NCBI GenBank assembly: GCA_913044085.1
Contig: CAJWNW010000100.1
Coordinates: 1-5,810, forward strand
Reading direction: 5' to 3'
Length of the DNA: 5,810 nucleotides
Source: an uncultured Flavobacteriaceae bacterium
Lineage (GTDB): Bacteria > Bacteroidota > Bacteroidia > Flavobacteriales > Flavobacteriaceae
Below, in pieces: positions 5,764-5,810 of the stretch (positions are counted from its first letter, which is position 1; each line of letters starts with the position of its first letter). Position numbers and translations under genes: made by a program. The notes beneath the pieces are model-generated. The model was not told the DNA's origin and ran no database searches. It was given only the letters and a program-made list of their open reading frames with translations.

Positions 5764-5795
5764 CAAAAATAAATCAAGTTTTTGTTCTTAAACAA
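5764..5795 (-). promoter_or_regulatory. Bacteroidota-type promoter of the lipoprotein operon
   Basis: Read on the - strand, TTG (5793-5795, within a TTTTTG) is followed after 21 nt by TATTTTTG (5764-5771), an exact match to the -7 box TAnnTTTG. The spacing is inside the usual 17-23 nt. The box ends 34 nt before the ATG at 5729, giving a leader of roughly 25-30 nt. This is the best promoter in the window and probably drives the genes down to the VOC gene at 3060. Confidence 0.7.
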
Positions 5796-5810
5796 AAATC
5801 AGTAAACTAT

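Noticed and set aside
5730..5795. N-terminal extension of the lipoprotein to the TTG at 5795
   Set aside because: The TTG is the -33 promoter element, the extension covers the -7 box, and it would place 22 residues ahead of a complete lipoprotein signal.
1..5810. A novel multi-gene system, mobile element, CRISPR array or RNA gene
   Set aside because: All genes but one fall in common families, no direct-repeat array, transposase, integrase, tRNA or rRNA sequence is visible, and base composition is even along the window.

Overview
The window looks like ordinary chromosomal DNA from a Bacteroidota member, most probably of the class Flavobacteriia. The evidence is the AT-rich composition, start codons preceded by A/T-rich leaders without Shine-Dalgarno sequences, two exact matches to the Bacteroidota -7 promoter box (TAnnTTTG), and the lipoprotein signal sequence. 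The placement rests on recognition of these traits and of protein sequence style, not on a database search.

Left half, + strand: a short-chain dehydrogenase/reductase (62-751) is followed by a 75-bp intergenic region that holds two DNA dyads and a -7-like box. Then come ffh, the SRP GTPase (827-2158), and folD, the bifunctional tetrahydrofolate enzyme (2173-3057), only 14 bp apart and probably co-transcribed.

Right half, - strand: reading from right to left, a good promoter (about 5764-5795) precedes a small unrecognised lipoprotein (5172-5729). After it come a possible 36-codon ORF (5060-5170), an alpha/beta hydrolase (4230-5054), the pseudouridine synthase RluF (3482-4210) and a VOC/glyoxalase-fold protein (3060-3491). 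The spacing is tight throughout: 1, 5 and 19 bp gaps, then a 10-bp overlap, so these are probably one transcription unit. It converges on ffh-folD with only 2 bp between the two stop codons and no recognisable terminator.

How the genes work together: ffh (membrane protein targeting), folD (one-carbon metabolism) and rluF (23S rRNA modification) are housekeeping functions. The SDR, hydrolase, VOC protein and lipoprotein have clear folds or topology but no assignable substrate, and nothing links the set into a single pathway. I found no mobile element, CRISPR array, tRNA, rRNA or phage gene, and no evidence of a new multi-gene system. The points most worth a second look are the uncharacterised lipoprotein and its start, the possible small ORF in the 3482-5729 operon, the double dyad in front of ffh, the A10 run between the two domains of rluF, and the nearly gapless convergent end of folD and the VOC gene.
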